Assembly (NCBI RefSeq): GCF_025847205.1
Contig: NZ_JAOYTH010000020.1
Location: 46,208-110,207 of the forward strand
From: Pararhizobium sp. YC-54
GTDB lineage: Bacteria; Pseudomonadota; Alphaproteobacteria; Rhizobiales; Rhizobiaceae
Direction: 5' to 3'
DNA: 64,000 nucleotides
Shown: positions 1-9,582 of the stretch, in pieces
Position numbering within the stretch: position 1 is the stretch's first letter
Layout: every line of letters starts with the position of its first letter
Translations under genes and position numbers: made by a program
Notes under the pieces: generated by a model
What the model saw: the letters and a program-made list of their open reading frames with translations, nothing else
What the model was told of the DNA's origin: nothing
The model's database searches: none

Positions 1-824
1 TGCTGGTGGCGCTGCAGGGTGTGAGCATAACCCCGGATTATCGCAACGCGATCTCCAGGCAGTTGGCACTGATGGCGGAATCCCGCGGCCGCTCGCTATC
101 GGACTTCGTCTCGGGCGTGCAGATGCGCGAGATCAAGGACGCACTGCATCACTATACCGTCGATGGTCCGATGGGACAGCTGCTCGACGCTGAGGAGGAC
201 GGCCTGGCGCTCGGCGCCTTCCAATGTTTCGAGATCGAGGAACTGATGAACATGGGCGAGCGCAACCTCGTCCCCGTTCTCACCTACCTGTTTCGCCGCA
301 TCGAGAAACGCCTAACCGGCGCACCCAGCCTGATCATCCTCGACGAGGCCTGGCTGATGCTCGGCCATCCGGTGTTTCGCGACAAGATCCGGGAATGGCT
401 GAAGGTGCTGAGAAAGGCCAACTGCGCCGTGGTGCTCGCCACGCAGTCGATCTCGGATGCGGAGCGCTCCGGCATCATCGATGTGCTGAAGGAGAGCTGC
501 CCAACCAAGATTTGCCTGCCGAACGGCGCCGCGCGTGAGCCTGGAACCCGTGAATTCTATGAGCGCATCGGCTTTAACGAACGACAAATCGAGATCGTCG
601 CGACGGCCTCGCCGAAACGAGAATACTACGTCGCTTCGCCGGAGGGCCGAAGGCTCTTCAACATGGCGCTCGGCCCTGTCGCACTCTCGTTTGTCGGGGC
701 GACCGGCAGGCAAGACCTCAAGCGCATCCGCAGCCTGCACTCCGAACACGGGGCCGCATGGCCTCTCCATTGGCTCCAGCAAAGGGGGATCGCCCATGCC
801 GAGACACTTTTCCCGACATCTTGA
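1..824 (+). CDS. trbE: TrbE conjugal transfer ATPase, C-terminal part (5' end outside window)
   Basis: VirB4-family ATPase that powers assembly of the mating-pair channel and pilus at the inner membrane. Only the last 270 or so residues are present; the frame is open to the left edge. The visible part has the Walker B stretch LIILDEAW followed by the sensor-like segment VVLATQSISDAERSG, both typical of VirB4/TrbE C-terminal domains. The stop codon lies 29 nt inside trbJ, so translation is probably coupled. Gene order (trbE before trbJ) is that of Ti and rhizobial plasmid trb operons. Identification is firm. Confidence 0.93.
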   Translation, partial: LVALQGVSITPDYRNAISRQLALMAESRGRSLSDFVSGVQMREIKDALHHYTVDGPMGQLLDAEEDGLALGAFQCFEIEELMNMGERNLVPVLTYLFRRIEKRLTGAPSLIILDEAWLMLGHPVFRDKIREWLKVLRKANCAVVLATQSISDAERSGIIDVLKESCPTKICLPNGAAREPGTREFYERIGFNERQIEIVATASPKREYYVASPEGRRLFNMALGPVALSFVGATGRQDLKRIRSLHSEHGAAWPLHWLQQRGIAHAETLFPTS

Positions 825-1605
825 AACCGTACCTATGGTCGTCGCCGTTGCGAGCGCCCTTGCGATTGCATTGCCAGCTTCGGCCTCGGCCGGCGGCGTG
901 ACGGGCGAAGCAACCGAATGGACACAGCTCGCCAACAATACCGAGCTGATCTCACTGGTCGGCAAATCGACTGAGCAGGTCAACAACCAGATCACCCAGA
1001 TCTCGCAGCTTGCCGAGCAGATCCAGAACCAGATCAACATCTACAACAACATGCTGCAGAACACCGCACAATTGCCAAACCACATCTGGGGTCAGGTCGA
1101 AAGCGACCTCAAGAACCTGCAGAACGTTGTCGCGCAGGGGCAGGGGGTCGCCTTCTCGATGGGCAATATCGACGACGTGCTCAAGCAGCGGTTTCAGAGT
1201 TTTTCCGAAATGAAGAGCAACCTGCCTCACGGAGCAAGCTTCTCGTCCACCTATCAGAACTGGTCCGACACCAACCGTGACACGATCGCCGGATCCTTGA
1301 AGGCCGCAAACCTGACGGCCGACCAGTTCTCAAGCGAGGAAAGCACGATGTCATCGCTGCGCTCGATGTCGGAAACGGCCGACGGGCAGATGAAGGCGCT
1401 GCAGGTCGGACACCAGATCGCCGCCCAGCAGGTCGCGCAAATGCAAAAACTGCGTGGTCTGGTTTCCCAGCAGATGACGATGATGGGCACGTGGTTTCAG
1501 TCGGAGCAGGCACAAAAGGATCTCGCCCAGGCTCGCCGTGAACAGTTCTTCAGCGGAAGCGAGCATGACATCCGCGGTGGGCAGACGATGGAGCCCCGCT
1601 GGTGA
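796..1605 (+). CDS. trbJ: TrbJ, periplasmic VirB5-like mating-pair protein
   Basis: Predicted 269-residue secreted protein: signal peptide at about residues 1-32 ending in ASASA, then a long helical, Gln/Asn-rich domain (QITQISQLAEQIQNQI), as in the VirB5/TrbJ family of minor pilus components. The ATG at 796 is chosen because it overlaps the trbE end and gives a complete signal peptide; an upstream in-frame extension would lie inside trbE. In RP4-type systems TrbJ acts in mating-pair formation and has been linked with entry exclusion together with TrbK. Odd feature: its last residues (FFSGSEHDIRGGQTMEPRW) closely match the tail of the next gene product, TrbK. Confidence 0.9.
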   Translation: MPRHFSRHLETVPMVVAVASALAIALPASASAGGVTGEATEWTQLANNTELISLVGKSTEQVNNQITQISQLAEQIQNQINIYNNMLQNTAQLPNHIWGQVESDLKNLQNVVAQGQGVAFSMGNIDDVLKQRFQSFSEMKSNLPHGASFSSTYQNWSDTNRDTIAGSLKAANLTADQFSSEESTMSSLRSMSETADGQMKALQVGHQIAAQQVAQMQKLRGLVSQQMTMMGTWFQSEQAQKDLAQARREQFFSGSEHDIRGGQTMEPRW

Positions 1606-1829
1606 GCCCGCGTCTTGTTATCATCCTCGCTGTCGTGGGGATCATCGCATCCGGCGTCGGCATCGCCAGGTGGATCATCCAGCCGCCTCTAGCACCCCAA
1701 TCGGGAGCGGGCGAGGCGTCGCCCCAAGCTGCACTCGACGCAGACCGACGAGCTCACCGGGAGAAGTTCTTTGGCGGCGACACCACTCGCAACATTCGCG
1801 GCGGCCAGGAAATGAAGCCGAGATGGTGA
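1602..1829 (+). CDS. trbK: TrbK, small entry-exclusion-type protein
   Basis: Small 75-residue protein with one N-terminal hydrophobic segment (residues about 3-22) and a charged C-terminus. It starts with GTG at 1602, overlapping the trbJ stop by 4 nt, and runs 7 nt into trbL. Position between trbJ and trbL and the size fit the rhizobial TrbK family, annotated as entry exclusion by analogy with RP4 TrbK. The mature part ends [20 protein letters not shown], strikingly like the TrbJ tail. There is no lipobox cysteine, unlike RP4 TrbK, so it is probably anchored by its membrane helix. Function is inferred from position. Confidence 0.8.
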   Translation: MSPRLVIILAVVGIIASGVGIARWIIQPPLAPQSGAGEASPQAALDADRRAHREKFFGGDTTRNIRGGQEMKPRW

Positions 1830-3013
1830 TCGTTCCTCCTTCCCGGCGCATCGAAATCGCCTTCGTTGCGATCGGCCTCATCCTGATCGCGAGCACGCCG
1901 GCTTTGGCGCAGCAGGGTCAAGTGCTGACGACCCTGGAGAACTCGGTCGTCGCGGCCGCCAAGGGCTGGGAGACAACGGTGATGGATGCGGCGCGGTCGT
2001 TGTTCTGGATCCTGGCGGGCATCGAGGTCGGCATCGCTGCGGTATGGCTGGCAATTAACGCCGCCTCGCTCGACAGCTGGTTTGCCGAGCTCGTGAAACG
2101 CATCATGTTCATAGGTCTCTTCGCCTTCATCCTCGATCGGGGGCCGGCGTTCGCCAAGGCTGTCGTCGACAGCCTCTACCAGATTGGCGCTGGCGGCGGG
2201 TCGGCCTCCCCGGCCAACATTTTCGACGCGGGCATTCGTATTGCAACCAAGATGTCGGAACAGGCGAAGTTCGGTCTCTGGGAAGACAACGCGCTGGCGA
2301 TTGCGGCCGTCTTTGCCATGGTCGTGGTCGTCGTCTGCTTCTCGCTCGTTGCCGCCATCTTCGTCTCGGTCATGGTGGAGATGTATGTCGGTCTGCTCGC
2401 GGGAATGATCATGCTCGGATTGGGCGGCACGTCCTACACCAAGGATTTTGCCATCAAATATCTGGTCTACGCCTTCTCCGTCGGCATGAAGCTAATGGCG
2501 CTGGTGATGATCGCCAAGATCGGCTCGGACATCCTGCTTGGCTTGGCTGAGGCACCGACAGCAACCTCCGAGCAGTTCATCACCACGCTGGCGATCGCCG
2601 GCATTTCGGTCGTGGTCTTTGTCATCGCAATGTACGTGCCACCGATCCTGCAGGGTGTCGTTCAGGGCGCATCCGTTTCCGGTGGCATGGAATCGATCCG
2701 CCACGGCGGGCAGGCCGCTTCGTTTGCGGCGGGCGCCGGCTTTTTGGCGACGGCAGCAGCCAGCAGAGGTTTTCAGGCCGCGAGTGCGGCGATGGCAGGT
2801 GGAGCGTCCCTCGGCAGTGCCGCCATGCGGGGCATGGAGGCAGGCATCGGCGGTGCTGCCGGCGCGGTCGGTTCTGCCGCGAAAGACAAGGCGGTCGGGT
2901 CGCCCGGCGCCTATGCCGGATCTCTGCTTGGGCTTGCCAATGCCAAACTCGACCAGCAGTCGGGTCGGAGCCTATCGGCAGCTCCACCGCCGCCGATCAA
3001 CGAGACCAAATAA
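1823..3013 (+). CDS. trbL: TrbL, polytopic inner-membrane channel protein (VirB6-like)
   Basis: 396-residue polytopic membrane protein of the TrbL/VirB6 family, the inner-membrane part of the type IV secretion channel. Several long hydrophobic segments are visible between about residues 35 and 290, followed by an Ala/Gly-rich soluble tail that is typical of the family. The ATG at 1823 is chosen because it lies just before the trbK stop (coupled translation) and is followed by a signal-like segment ending ALAQQ. Longer in-frame extension upstream would cover trbK entirely and is not credible. Confidence 0.9.
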   Translation: MVIVPPSRRIEIAFVAIGLILIASTPALAQQGQVLTTLENSVVAAAKGWETTVMDAARSLFWILAGIEVGIAAVWLAINAASLDSWFAELVKRIMFIGLFAFILDRGPAFAKAVVDSLYQIGAGGGSASPANIFDAGIRIATKMSEQAKFGLWEDNALAIAAVFAMVVVVVCFSLVAAIFVSVMVEMYVGLLAGMIMLGLGGTSYTKDFAIKYLVYAFSVGMKLMALVMIAKIGSDILLGLAEAPTATSEQFITTLAIAGISVVVFVIAMYVPPILQGVVQGASVSGGMESIRHGGQAASFAAGAGFLATAAASRGFQAASAAMAGGASLGSAAMRGMEAGIGGAAGAVGSAAKDKAVGSPGAYAGSLLGLANAKLDQQSGRSLSAAPPPPINETK

Positions 3014-3030
3014 CTGGAGGCCGATCAGCC

Positions 3031-3708
3031 ATGGCCGGACACAATCCGCTTGATAATCCCGATTTTGCCAATCCCTATATCGCCGCGCGCAACGAATGGA
3101 ACGAGCGCTATGGCTCCTATGTGAGATCAGCCGCCGCCTGGCGCATTGTCGGCATAGCCGGCATGACCATGGCCGTGATCGGCTTTGGCTACGCGCTTTA
3201 CCAAAGCACGCAGGTGAAGCTCGTTCCCTATATTGTCGAGGTCGACAAACTCGGCACGGCCGTCGATGCCGGCTTTCCCCAGCAGATCGAATATGCCGAT
3301 CCGCGTGTCGTGCGCGCCACCCTCGGCAGCTTCGTTTCGAGTTTTCGGAGTGTGACGCCGGATGCGGTCGTCCAGAAGCAATATATCGACCGAACCTATG
3401 GGCTGCTCAGGACATCCGATCCGGCGACCGAGAAGGTCAATGCCTGGTTCCGCTCGAACTCGCCGTTCGAGAAAGCGAAGAACTCGACCGTTGCTATCGA
3501 GGTCAACAATATCGTCGCGTTGTCGAACCAGAGCTACCAGATGGACTGGACCGAGTTCGAGCGCGACCGTCGCGGCAAGGAAACCGCCGTCCGCCGCTTC
3601 CGCGGTATCGCGACCGTGACACTGACCCCACCACAGGACGAGGGCGTCATTCGCTTGAACCCCATCGGTCTCTATCTCCGCGACTTCGACTGGACAGCTC
3701 AGCTTTGA
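3031..3708 (+). CDS. trbF: TrbF, VirB8-like inner-membrane channel protein
   Basis: 225-residue bitopic protein with a short cytoplasmic N-terminus, one transmembrane helix at about residues 38-58 and a periplasmic VirB8-like domain ([14 protein letters not shown] is the usual start of that domain). VirB8/TrbF bridges inner-membrane and core complex parts of the conjugation channel. It follows trbL by 17 nt with a purine-rich TGGAGG ribosome site, and trbG follows directly. Length and order agree with Ti-type trb operons. Confidence 0.92.
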   Translation: MAGHNPLDNPDFANPYIAARNEWNERYGSYVRSAAAWRIVGIAGMTMAVIGFGYALYQSTQVKLVPYIVEVDKLGTAVDAGFPQQIEYADPRVVRATLGSFVSSFRSVTPDAVVQKQYIDRTYGLLRTSDPATEKVNAWFRSNSPFEKAKNSTVAIEVNNIVALSNQSYQMDWTEFERDRRGKETAVRRFRGIATVTLTPPQDEGVIRLNPIGLYLRDFDWTAQL

Positions 3709-3713
3709 AAGGC

Positions 3714-4577
3714 ATGGCCCCGAACATGATCATCCCGCGCACAAGAACACGGGCCACGCTGACGGGCGCTCTCGCCTCGGCACTGTTGGCGTCTTCGGTG
3801 GTCGCTCCTCTGCATGCATATGCTGCCGATGGCGTCACGGCCAACGAAGCGAAGGGCATGGGAATCTCCACCCAGTGGCGCGGGTCGCGCGGTTTGGTGA
3901 CCAAGGGTGCCGACGGCAAAGTGATTTTCCTCTACGGCGAGGTCCAGCCATCCGTTGTCTGCTCGCCGCTACAGGTTTGCGACATTGAACTGCAAGGAGG
4001 CGAGGTGGTCCGCGACGTGCTGGTCGGCGACACGGTGCGCTGGAAGGTGGAGCCTGCGAGTTCGGGTGCCGCCGGCGGTCAGGCCATCCATCTGATCGTC
4101 AAACCGTCGGAGCCGGGTCTTGTGACCTCGATGGTGGTGACAACGTCGCGTCGCACCTATCACATCCAGCTCAAGTCTCATTCGACCCAGTATATGGCGC
4201 GCGTGGGTTTCGAATATCCGGAGGATGTTTCGACAAAGCTCGCTGACATCAATGCCCGGATCGAGGCAAGCACCATCCCGGGCGCAGGCGTCCCCGCCGA
4301 ACAATTGAACTTTTCCTATTCGGTTTCGGGCAGGGCGGGCTGGCGGCCGACACGGGTCTATTCCGATGGGCTCAAGACCTACATCCAGTTTCCGCGGTCG
4401 ATCTCCGGCCAGGACGCGCCGGTGCTGTTCGTCACGTCCGGTGGGCAGAACCGGATCGTCAACTACCGGATGAAGGGCGACATGATGGTCGTCGATTACC
4501 ATGTCGATCGCGCAGTGCTCGTCTCCGGGGTCGGTTGGAAACAGGAAAAGATCACGATCAGAAGGGGAGGGAGATAA
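3714..4577 (+). CDS. trbG: TrbG, VirB9-like core-complex protein
   Basis: Secreted VirB9/TrbG-family protein, part of the outer-membrane core of the channel. A signal peptide ends near LHAYAADG and the mature part has the beta-rich VirB9 pattern; the C-terminal domain ([19 protein letters not shown]) is the conserved region that contacts the VirB7-like lipoprotein. Two in-frame ATGs are possible, 3714 and 3726; the second is better spaced from the AAAGG at 3708, so the true protein may be 283 rather than 287 residues. Its stop overlaps the trbH start by one base (TAATG). Confidence 0.9.
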   Translation: MAPNMIIPRTRTRATLTGALASALLASSVVAPLHAYAADGVTANEAKGMGISTQWRGSRGLVTKGADGKVIFLYGEVQPSVVCSPLQVCDIELQGGEVVRDVLVGDTVRWKVEPASSGAAGGQAIHLIVKPSEPGLVTSMVVTTSRRTYHIQLKSHSTQYMARVGFEYPEDVSTKLADINARIEASTIPGAGVPAEQLNFSYSVSGRAGWRPTRVYSDGLKTYIQFPRSISGQDAPVLFVTSGGQNRIVNYRMKGDMMVVDYHVDRAVLVSGVGWKQEKITIRRGGR

Positions 4578-5053
4578 TGGACACCGTGCTTTCCCGTTCG
4601 CGCGCCTTGCGACCCGTCCGTATTTTTGCCGTAGCCTTTGGTTTCGCCATCCTTCTTTCCGGATGCCAGTCGATGGGAACCGATGGCCTCGCCGTCAGCA
4701 ACGCGCCGCCAGAAATATCCGGTCCCGCTGCCAGCGCCATCGCCGGCGATATGGTGAGCCGTCTCGCCGAACAGATCGGGCCGGGAAAGGCGACCGTCGC
4801 GCTGAAGGCGGATGCCTCCCCCTTCGGCCAGGCGCTGGAAGCGGCGCTGAAGGGATGGGGCTATGCCGTCATCACTGACCAGAAGACGGATAGCGGCGCG
4901 ACGGTCATCCCGCTCGCCTATGTGATCTTGACTGTTGATGGTCAGGTGCTGGCGCGCCTTTCGACAAACAGTGTCGAGCTCGGCCGTGCCTATTCTGTGA
5001 CAGTGAACGGTGCGACGCCAGCGAGCGCCCTGTCGCTGATGCGGCGTGGGTGA
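4577..5053 (+). CDS. trbH: TrbH, lipoprotein of the mating-pair apparatus
   Basis: 158-residue predicted lipoprotein: a positively charged N-terminus, a hydrophobic stretch and a lipobox ILLSGC with the lipidated Cys at about residue 28. The start ATG at 4577 overlaps the trbG TAA and is preceded by a strong GGGGAGGGAG site; a longer in-frame start at 4535 lies inside trbG and lacks such a site. Position between trbG and trbI and the small size match TrbH, thought to fill the VirB7-like role in these plasmids. Confidence 0.88.
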   Translation: MDTVLSRSRALRPVRIFAVAFGFAILLSGCQSMGTDGLAVSNAPPEISGPAASAIAGDMVSRLAEQIGPGKATVALKADASPFGQALEAALKGWGYAVITDQKTDSGATVIPLAYVILTVDGQVLARLSTNSVELGRAYSVTVNGATPASALSLMRRG

Positions 5054-5064
5054 GGGAGGATCAC

Positions 5065-6411
5065 ATGGCGCAATCACTCAATCTCGGCGGCGCGCAAAAC
5101 AGCCAGCCCCAATCGGCTATTCGGCGGATCAATCGCCTGCCGATCGTCGTCATCATCGTCCTGACGGTCGCGTTTCTTGGCGTGATCTTTTACGGGCTCG
5201 CCTCGCGCGGGCTCTACTTTGGCAAGGACAACGGTCCGGAGACAAGTTCGGGCAACCCCGCCTCGACATTCGCCGACCAGATCAAACGCGGCGTCACTGA
5301 TGGTATTATCGGCGAGCCGCAGCAGCAGACCGTCTTCCAGCCGACACCGGTTGAGATGAAACAAGTTGACGAAAAGGCGAACAATCCCTTCACGCCGCAG
5401 CCGCGGGAACGCGATGTGCAGCAGCGCGGCCAGGAGCTCGAAGCGGAAGGGGTTTGGCGTGCCCGGCTGAAGCGGGAACAACAGGAACAGGTTCTGCGGG
5501 AGCAGCAGCGCCAGCGGATGGCTCGCTTGCAGGCGAACAATGCCGCATACGATGCGCCTCTCGCCATCGATCGCAGCACGTTGGAACGGCGCGACGGAAC
5601 GAATGATGCGACTGCGGACACGGCAGCGAGAGCCACGACGACATCGACAAATACTGGAGGCGCACCCGATCTCTATGCGGCCGCATTGCGCGCGGGGCTC
5701 GGTGGTCAAAACGTTGATCCCAATGCGCAAGGCGCCAAGGAAGACTTCTTCAACGCCGACCTGAAAGAGCTTGGCTACCTGCCGAACCGTGTTGTGCCTC
5801 AGCAATCGCCCTTCGAGCTCAAGCGCGGGTCGGTCATTCCTGCAACACTGATCACGGGCATCAATTCAGATCTTCCGGGCCGGATTACGGCCCAGGTGAG
5901 CCAGAGCGTCTACGACAGCGCGACAGGACATCGTTTGCTCATTCCACAAGGGACGAAACTATTCGGCCGTTACGACAGCAAGGTATCCTTTGGTCAGAAA
6001 CGCGTTCTCGTCGTGTGGACCGACATCATCTTCCCGAACGGCTCGACACTGCAGATCGGCGGCATGTCGGGGACGGATGCGCAAGGGTATGGCGGTTTCA
6101 ACGACAAGGTGAACAACCATTATTTGAAAACGTTCGGTTCGGCCGTGCTGATCGCCCTGATCGGGACGGGTATAGACATGGCCGTCCCCGAAAGCTCGAC
6201 GCTCGCGACGCAGGACACGGCCTCGGATGCGACGCGGCGGAATTTCGCCGAGACCTTCGGGCGGGTTGCCGATCGAACCATCCAACGGAACATGGATGTA
6301 CAGCCGACCCTCGAAATTCGACCCGGCTATAAGTTCAATGTGCTCGTCGATCAGGATATTGTCTTCCCGGGAGCATACAAAAATTTAGGCGGTTCCGTCG
6401 CAGAGGAATGA
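5065..6411 (+). CDS. trbI: TrbI, VirB10-like core-complex protein
   Basis: 448-residue VirB10/TrbI-family protein that spans from the inner membrane to the outer-membrane pore and senses energy from the ATPases. One transmembrane helix at about residues 27-48, then a Gln/Arg-rich linker (roughly 90-170) and the conserved beta-barrel domain (GSVIPATLITGINSDLPG, LIPQGTKLFG). The ATG at 5065 is preferred over the earlier in-frame start because GGGAGGA sits 5 nt upstream. It is the last gene of the trb operon here; no clear hairpin terminator follows. Confidence 0.93.
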   Translation: MAQSLNLGGAQNSQPQSAIRRINRLPIVVIIVLTVAFLGVIFYGLASRGLYFGKDNGPETSSGNPASTFADQIKRGVTDGIIGEPQQQTVFQPTPVEMKQVDEKANNPFTPQPRERDVQQRGQELEAEGVWRARLKREQQEQVLREQQRQRMARLQANNAAYDAPLAIDRSTLERRDGTNDATADTAARATTTSTNTGGAPDLYAAALRAGLGGQNVDPNAQGAKEDFFNADLKELGYLPNRVVPQQSPFELKRGSVIPATLITGINSDLPGRITAQVSQSVYDSATGHRLLIPQGTKLFGRYDSKVSFGQKRVLVVWTDIIFPNGSTLQIGGMSGTDAQGYGGFNDKVNNHYLKTFGSAVLIALIGTGIDMAVPESSTLATQDTASDATRRNFAETFGRVADRTIQRNMDVQPTLEIRPGYKFNVLVDQDIVFPGAYKNLGGSVAEE

Positions 6412-6469
6412 AGGGGGTTGGTTCTGGCTGAGGCCGGAATCGTACGTTAGCGAGCGTTTCTCATTCGCC

Positions 6470-7031
6470 TTAGGTACTTTGACGTCCTAAGGTCCGATAG
6501 ACGGTCGGCCGCGAGATTGCAAACACCTCTGCAAGACCGCTGATCGAATACTCGCCGGTGTCGTGCATGCGCCGCAACTCCTTCTGCTGCCGATCCGATA
6601 ATTTTGGTTTTTTACCCCGTAATTTCCCCTTGGCGCGGGCGATCGCCATCCCTTCACGAGTTCGCATTTTGATGAGGTCGGCCTCGAATTCAGCGAAAGT
6701 GGCAAGAATGTTGAAAAACAATTTGCCCATCGGGTCGGATGGATCATGGACGCTAGCTTCGATCTGCAATTTTATCCAACGCGCGACGAGATCATCACCT
6801 ATTGCGTGCGTCAGAAACGGAGCGGGCAAGGCGGTCCAGCTTCGGTATCGCCGGAACGCACGGCAGCTATTGCATGATCGAGGCCGGGGGTGCCCGGTTC
6901 GTGCCTGTGAAGCCCCGATCTGTGTCGATGCAATCTACCGTGACACCGAACTTGATCGAGGTCTCTTGCTGTACGGCGAGGTCCTGCTTGTCGGTTGAGC
7001 GGCGGGCATAGCCGATCAATGTGTTCGTCAT
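6470..7031 (-). pseudogene. Decayed serine recombinase (resolvase/invertase family)
   Basis: Relic of a small serine recombinase. The N-terminal part starts at the ATG ending at 7031 with the family signature IGYARRSTDKQDLAVQQ (catalytic Ser in RRST) and runs to a stop near 6867. The C-terminal part resumes in other frames (KLDRLARS, then IGDDLVAR...PMGKLFFNILATFAEFEAD...) and ends with a helix-turn-helix (ISRPTVYRTLG). At least three frame changes separate the pieces, and a few conserved residues between the catalytic arm and KLDRLARS are missing, so no functional protein can be made. It sits exactly between the trb operon and the first cargo block, and may be what remains of the element that brought the cargo. 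Confidence 0.82.
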
Positions 7032-7412
7032 ATCAAAAATGTAACGTATGAGGGACCGTCTTTGCAATAAATATAGGACCATCTTAACTTGACAATCGGA
7101 ATCCTGCATTTACTGGACGGAATCTGGAGGTGGCAGAATGTCCGTTGAAACGAACCTCTTTCGGACACGTGAAGTAACGCGCCATTAAGGATGATCATGC
7201 AGGTGCGTTCCAGCTTGTGTAGGAGCGCAAAGTTTCGATATTAAAGTTCTATGCGCCAACCAGCCGGGCAGAAAATTTTTCTGTCTGCGATAATATGCGA
7301 CAACAAAAGCACTGCAAAACGACCGGATTTCGAACGATAAAGATACGGGCTGCGCTGATAATCACTTCCCAGCAGGCTCCGTCCTGCTTAACAATTAAAA
7401 TGGGGAATGAAA
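7032..7412. other. Intergenic region upstream of the ABC transporter operon
   Basis: About 380 bases without a convincing gene, between the recombinase relic and the ehuB-like gene. It is AT-richer than the flanks. A TTGACA at 7089-7094 could serve as a -35 box, but no good -10 box at the usual spacing was recognised. The promoter of the transporter operon is expected here; no operator was identified. Confidence 0.4.
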
Positions 7413-8255
7413 ATGGGTAGACAATCACTTATGGTCGGCCTGTCCGTTGCCATCGCGATGGCCGCATCAGCTCAGGTCAGCGCAGCCGATCTCGAAAGCA
7501 AAGCCAAGACGGATGGTCTCACTTATGCGATCATCAACGCGAAACCTTGGTACTACAACGACGATCAGGGCACGTTAACGGGTGCCGATGTCGAGAACCT
7601 GCGGGCAGCACTGGCAGCCATGGGTATAGATAAGTTCAATCCCACCGTTACTGAATGGTCCTCCATCGTTCCAGGCGTAAAGTCGGGCCGCTTTGATATC
7701 GGCGCTGGGATGTACATCACCCCAGAGCGCTGCAAGGAAGTCGCGTTCACGATGCCGTATGCGGTCATTATACCGGCGCTGGTGGTCAAGAAGGGCAATC
7801 CGGATGGGGTCAAGAGCTGGGAAGACCTAAAGAACAAGCCCGAGCTAAAAGCAGGAGCCTATGCAGGCGGTGCCGAAGTCGGCTATATGGTTAAGTCAGG
7901 TGTCGCTAACGAGAACATCGTGCAGCTTCCCGATCAGAATTCTCTTGTTCAGGCTCTGGTCAATAGCCAGATCTCGGCCTTCAACGTGGGTGCAGGACAA
8001 GCCGCCGAGATAGTGGCGCAGGTCGAAGGCCTGGAGGTGGTTAAAGAGTTCAATCCGCCAGAATGGTCGTTTTCGTACAACGGGTGGCCGTTCGCAAAAG
8101 CAAATGCAGATTTCGTTGCGAAACTGAACGAGCAGATCCGCAAACGCGTAGAGTCTGGCGAAGCTGAAGCGACCAATCAGAAATTTGGCGTGAAGGGTGC
8201 GGATCTAAGACCCTTTCTGAAGAAAGTGAACATCAACGACATCTGCTCACGCTGA
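7413..8255 (+). CDS. ehuB: ABC transporter substrate-binding protein, EhuB-like (polar amino acid/ectoine type)
   Basis: Periplasmic binding protein of the SBP_bac_3 superfamily, about 280 residues. A signal peptide ends near AQVSA-ADLE. The segment GMYITPERCKEVAFTMPYA and the final Cys near the C-terminus resemble EhuB, the ectoine/hydroxyectoine receptor of Sinorhizobium, although general polar amino acid receptors share much of this. The ATG at 7413 is preferred over the one at 7407 because GGGGA lies 6 nt upstream of it. First gene of a four-gene importer operon with two permeases and an ATPase. The ectoine assignment leans on the more EhuC-like permease and on the DoeA-like enzyme nearby. 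Confidence 0.6.
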   Translation: MGRQSLMVGLSVAIAMAASAQVSAADLESKAKTDGLTYAIINAKPWYYNDDQGTLTGADVENLRAALAAMGIDKFNPTVTEWSSIVPGVKSGRFDIGAGMYITPERCKEVAFTMPYAVIIPALVVKKGNPDGVKSWEDLKNKPELKAGAYAGGAEVGYMVKSGVANENIVQLPDQNSLVQALVNSQISAFNVGAGQAAEIVAQVEGLEVVKEFNPPEWSFSYNGWPFAKANADFVAKLNEQIRKRVESGEAEATNQKFGVKGADLRPFLKKVNINDICSR

Positions 8256-8281
8256 ACTTCAGTAGCTTAAGGTAATCGGTA

Positions 8282-8923
8282 GTGCGGTTTTCAAGCGAAC
8301 TGTTTTGGGCAACGCTGTCTACGATAGAATTAGCGGGGCTCTGTATCGTATTGTCTTCGCTGATCGCCCTGTTAGCTGGTTTGGCGCTTATGTCGCCAAA
8401 CCGCTACCTGCGCGGTTTCGTTCGGACTTACGTAGAGGTAGTCAGAGGCACCTCGCTCGTCGTTCAGCTTTTCTGGCTGTATTTCGTACTGCCGGAGCTT
8501 GGCATTATACTCAACGGTTTTACCGTGGGCATCATCGGACTGTCCTTGAACGGGGGAGCCTATGGAGCTGACGTGTTCCGGTCGGCCTTCGAAGCGGTTC
8601 CCCGAGGGCAAAGCGAGGCAGCGTACGCTCTGTGCATGCCCCGCCGCATGGCCCTTTGGACAATCCTTACGCCGCAGGCTTTGGTGAGGCTTATACCGCC
8701 GTGGTCGAACGCTATGATCGATATCCTGAAGGGAACATCCATCTTCTCGATGATCGGCATCTATGAGCTGACGTTCGCGAGCACGCAGTTGAACGCCACG
8801 TTGTTTCAGCCGTTCAAAATCTTCCTCATTGTGGCTGCGATCTACCTCGTCCTTTCTCAGATTATCGCTCGCTCGATGTTTTTCATGGAAGGCGTAGCGC
8901 GAAGACGGATGGGGCTAAGGTAA
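8282..8923 (+). CDS. ehuC: ABC transporter permease, EhuC-like
   Basis: 213-residue inner-membrane permease of the His/Glu/Gln/Arg type, with about five transmembrane helices and the EAA loop (EAVPRGQSEAAYAL) that docks the ATPase. The stretch VVQLFWLYFVLPELG and the later PPWSNAMIDILKGTS are very like EhuC of the ectoine/hydroxyectoine importer, as I recall that family. Translation starts at GTG 8282. The stop overlaps the next ATG (TAATG), so the two permeases are made together. Confidence 0.65.
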   Translation: MRFSSELFWATLSTIELAGLCIVLSSLIALLAGLALMSPNRYLRGFVRTYVEVVRGTSLVVQLFWLYFVLPELGIILNGFTVGIIGLSLNGGAYGADVFRSAFEAVPRGQSEAAYALCMPRRMALWTILTPQALVRLIPPWSNAMIDILKGTSIFSMIGIYELTFASTQLNATLFQPFKIFLIVAAIYLVLSQIIARSMFFMEGVARRRMGLR

Positions 8924-9582
8924 TGAGCGAGTTTTTCTCCATAGACTTCGCCATCTCGATACTGCCGAGGCTTCTTTACGCCGCGGGAGTCACGGTTCAG
9001 TTGACCCTGACCAGCTTTGCTATTGCGATGGTCGTTGGCTTGCCATTGGCGCTTGGTCGGCTGAGTTCCTTTAAGATCGTCTCCTCCGCGGCGGGGGCGT
9101 TCATTGAGTTTGTCCGTGGAACACCGATGCTTGTGCAGCTGTTCCTGGTTTTCTTCGGCTTGCCGAAGCTGGGCTTGTCGTTGCAACCCGTCACCGCTGG
9201 TGTGTTGACGTTGAGCGTGCATTACGGATGCTACATCGCTGAGGTATACCGAGGCAACCTGCAGGCAATTAATCCCACCCAGAGAGAGGCTGCCTGGTCG
9301 TTGAGCCTGTCACCGTTCGACACATTCAAGAGCGTTCTGATACCGCAGACGATCCCGCCGATGATACCAATTCTCGGGACGTATCTAATCGGGATGTTCA
9401 AAGACGCGGCGCTTCTTGCGAGCATTTCGGTATTCGAGCTCCTGACGACGGCCAAACTCATCGGCACCGAAAGCTTTCGCTACACGGAGCCGATGACTAT
9501 CGCAGGCCTGCTCTTTCTTTTCATGTCTCTTGCGGCTGCGGGACTGACCCGCCTGCTTGAGCGGCAATGGACGAATCGATGA
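8923..9582 (+). CDS. ehuD: ABC transporter permease, EhuD-like
   Basis: 219-residue second permease of the importer, again with about five helices and an EAA loop (AINPTQREAAWSLSLS). The usual FVRGTPMLVQLFLVFFGLP signature of polar amino acid permeases is present. It overlaps the preceding permease by one base and the following ATPase gene by 16, so the four genes form a tight operon. The EhuD label follows from position next to the EhuC-like protein; on its own it could be any HisM/HisQ-type permease. Confidence 0.6.
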   Translation: MSEFFSIDFAISILPRLLYAAGVTVQLTLTSFAIAMVVGLPLALGRLSSFKIVSSAAGAFIEFVRGTPMLVQLFLVFFGLPKLGLSLQPVTAGVLTLSVHYGCYIAEVYRGNLQAINPTQREAAWSLSLSPFDTFKSVLIPQTIPPMIPILGTYLIGMFKDAALLASISVFELLTTAKLIGTESFRYTEPMTIAGLLFLFMSLAAAGLTRLLERQWTNR

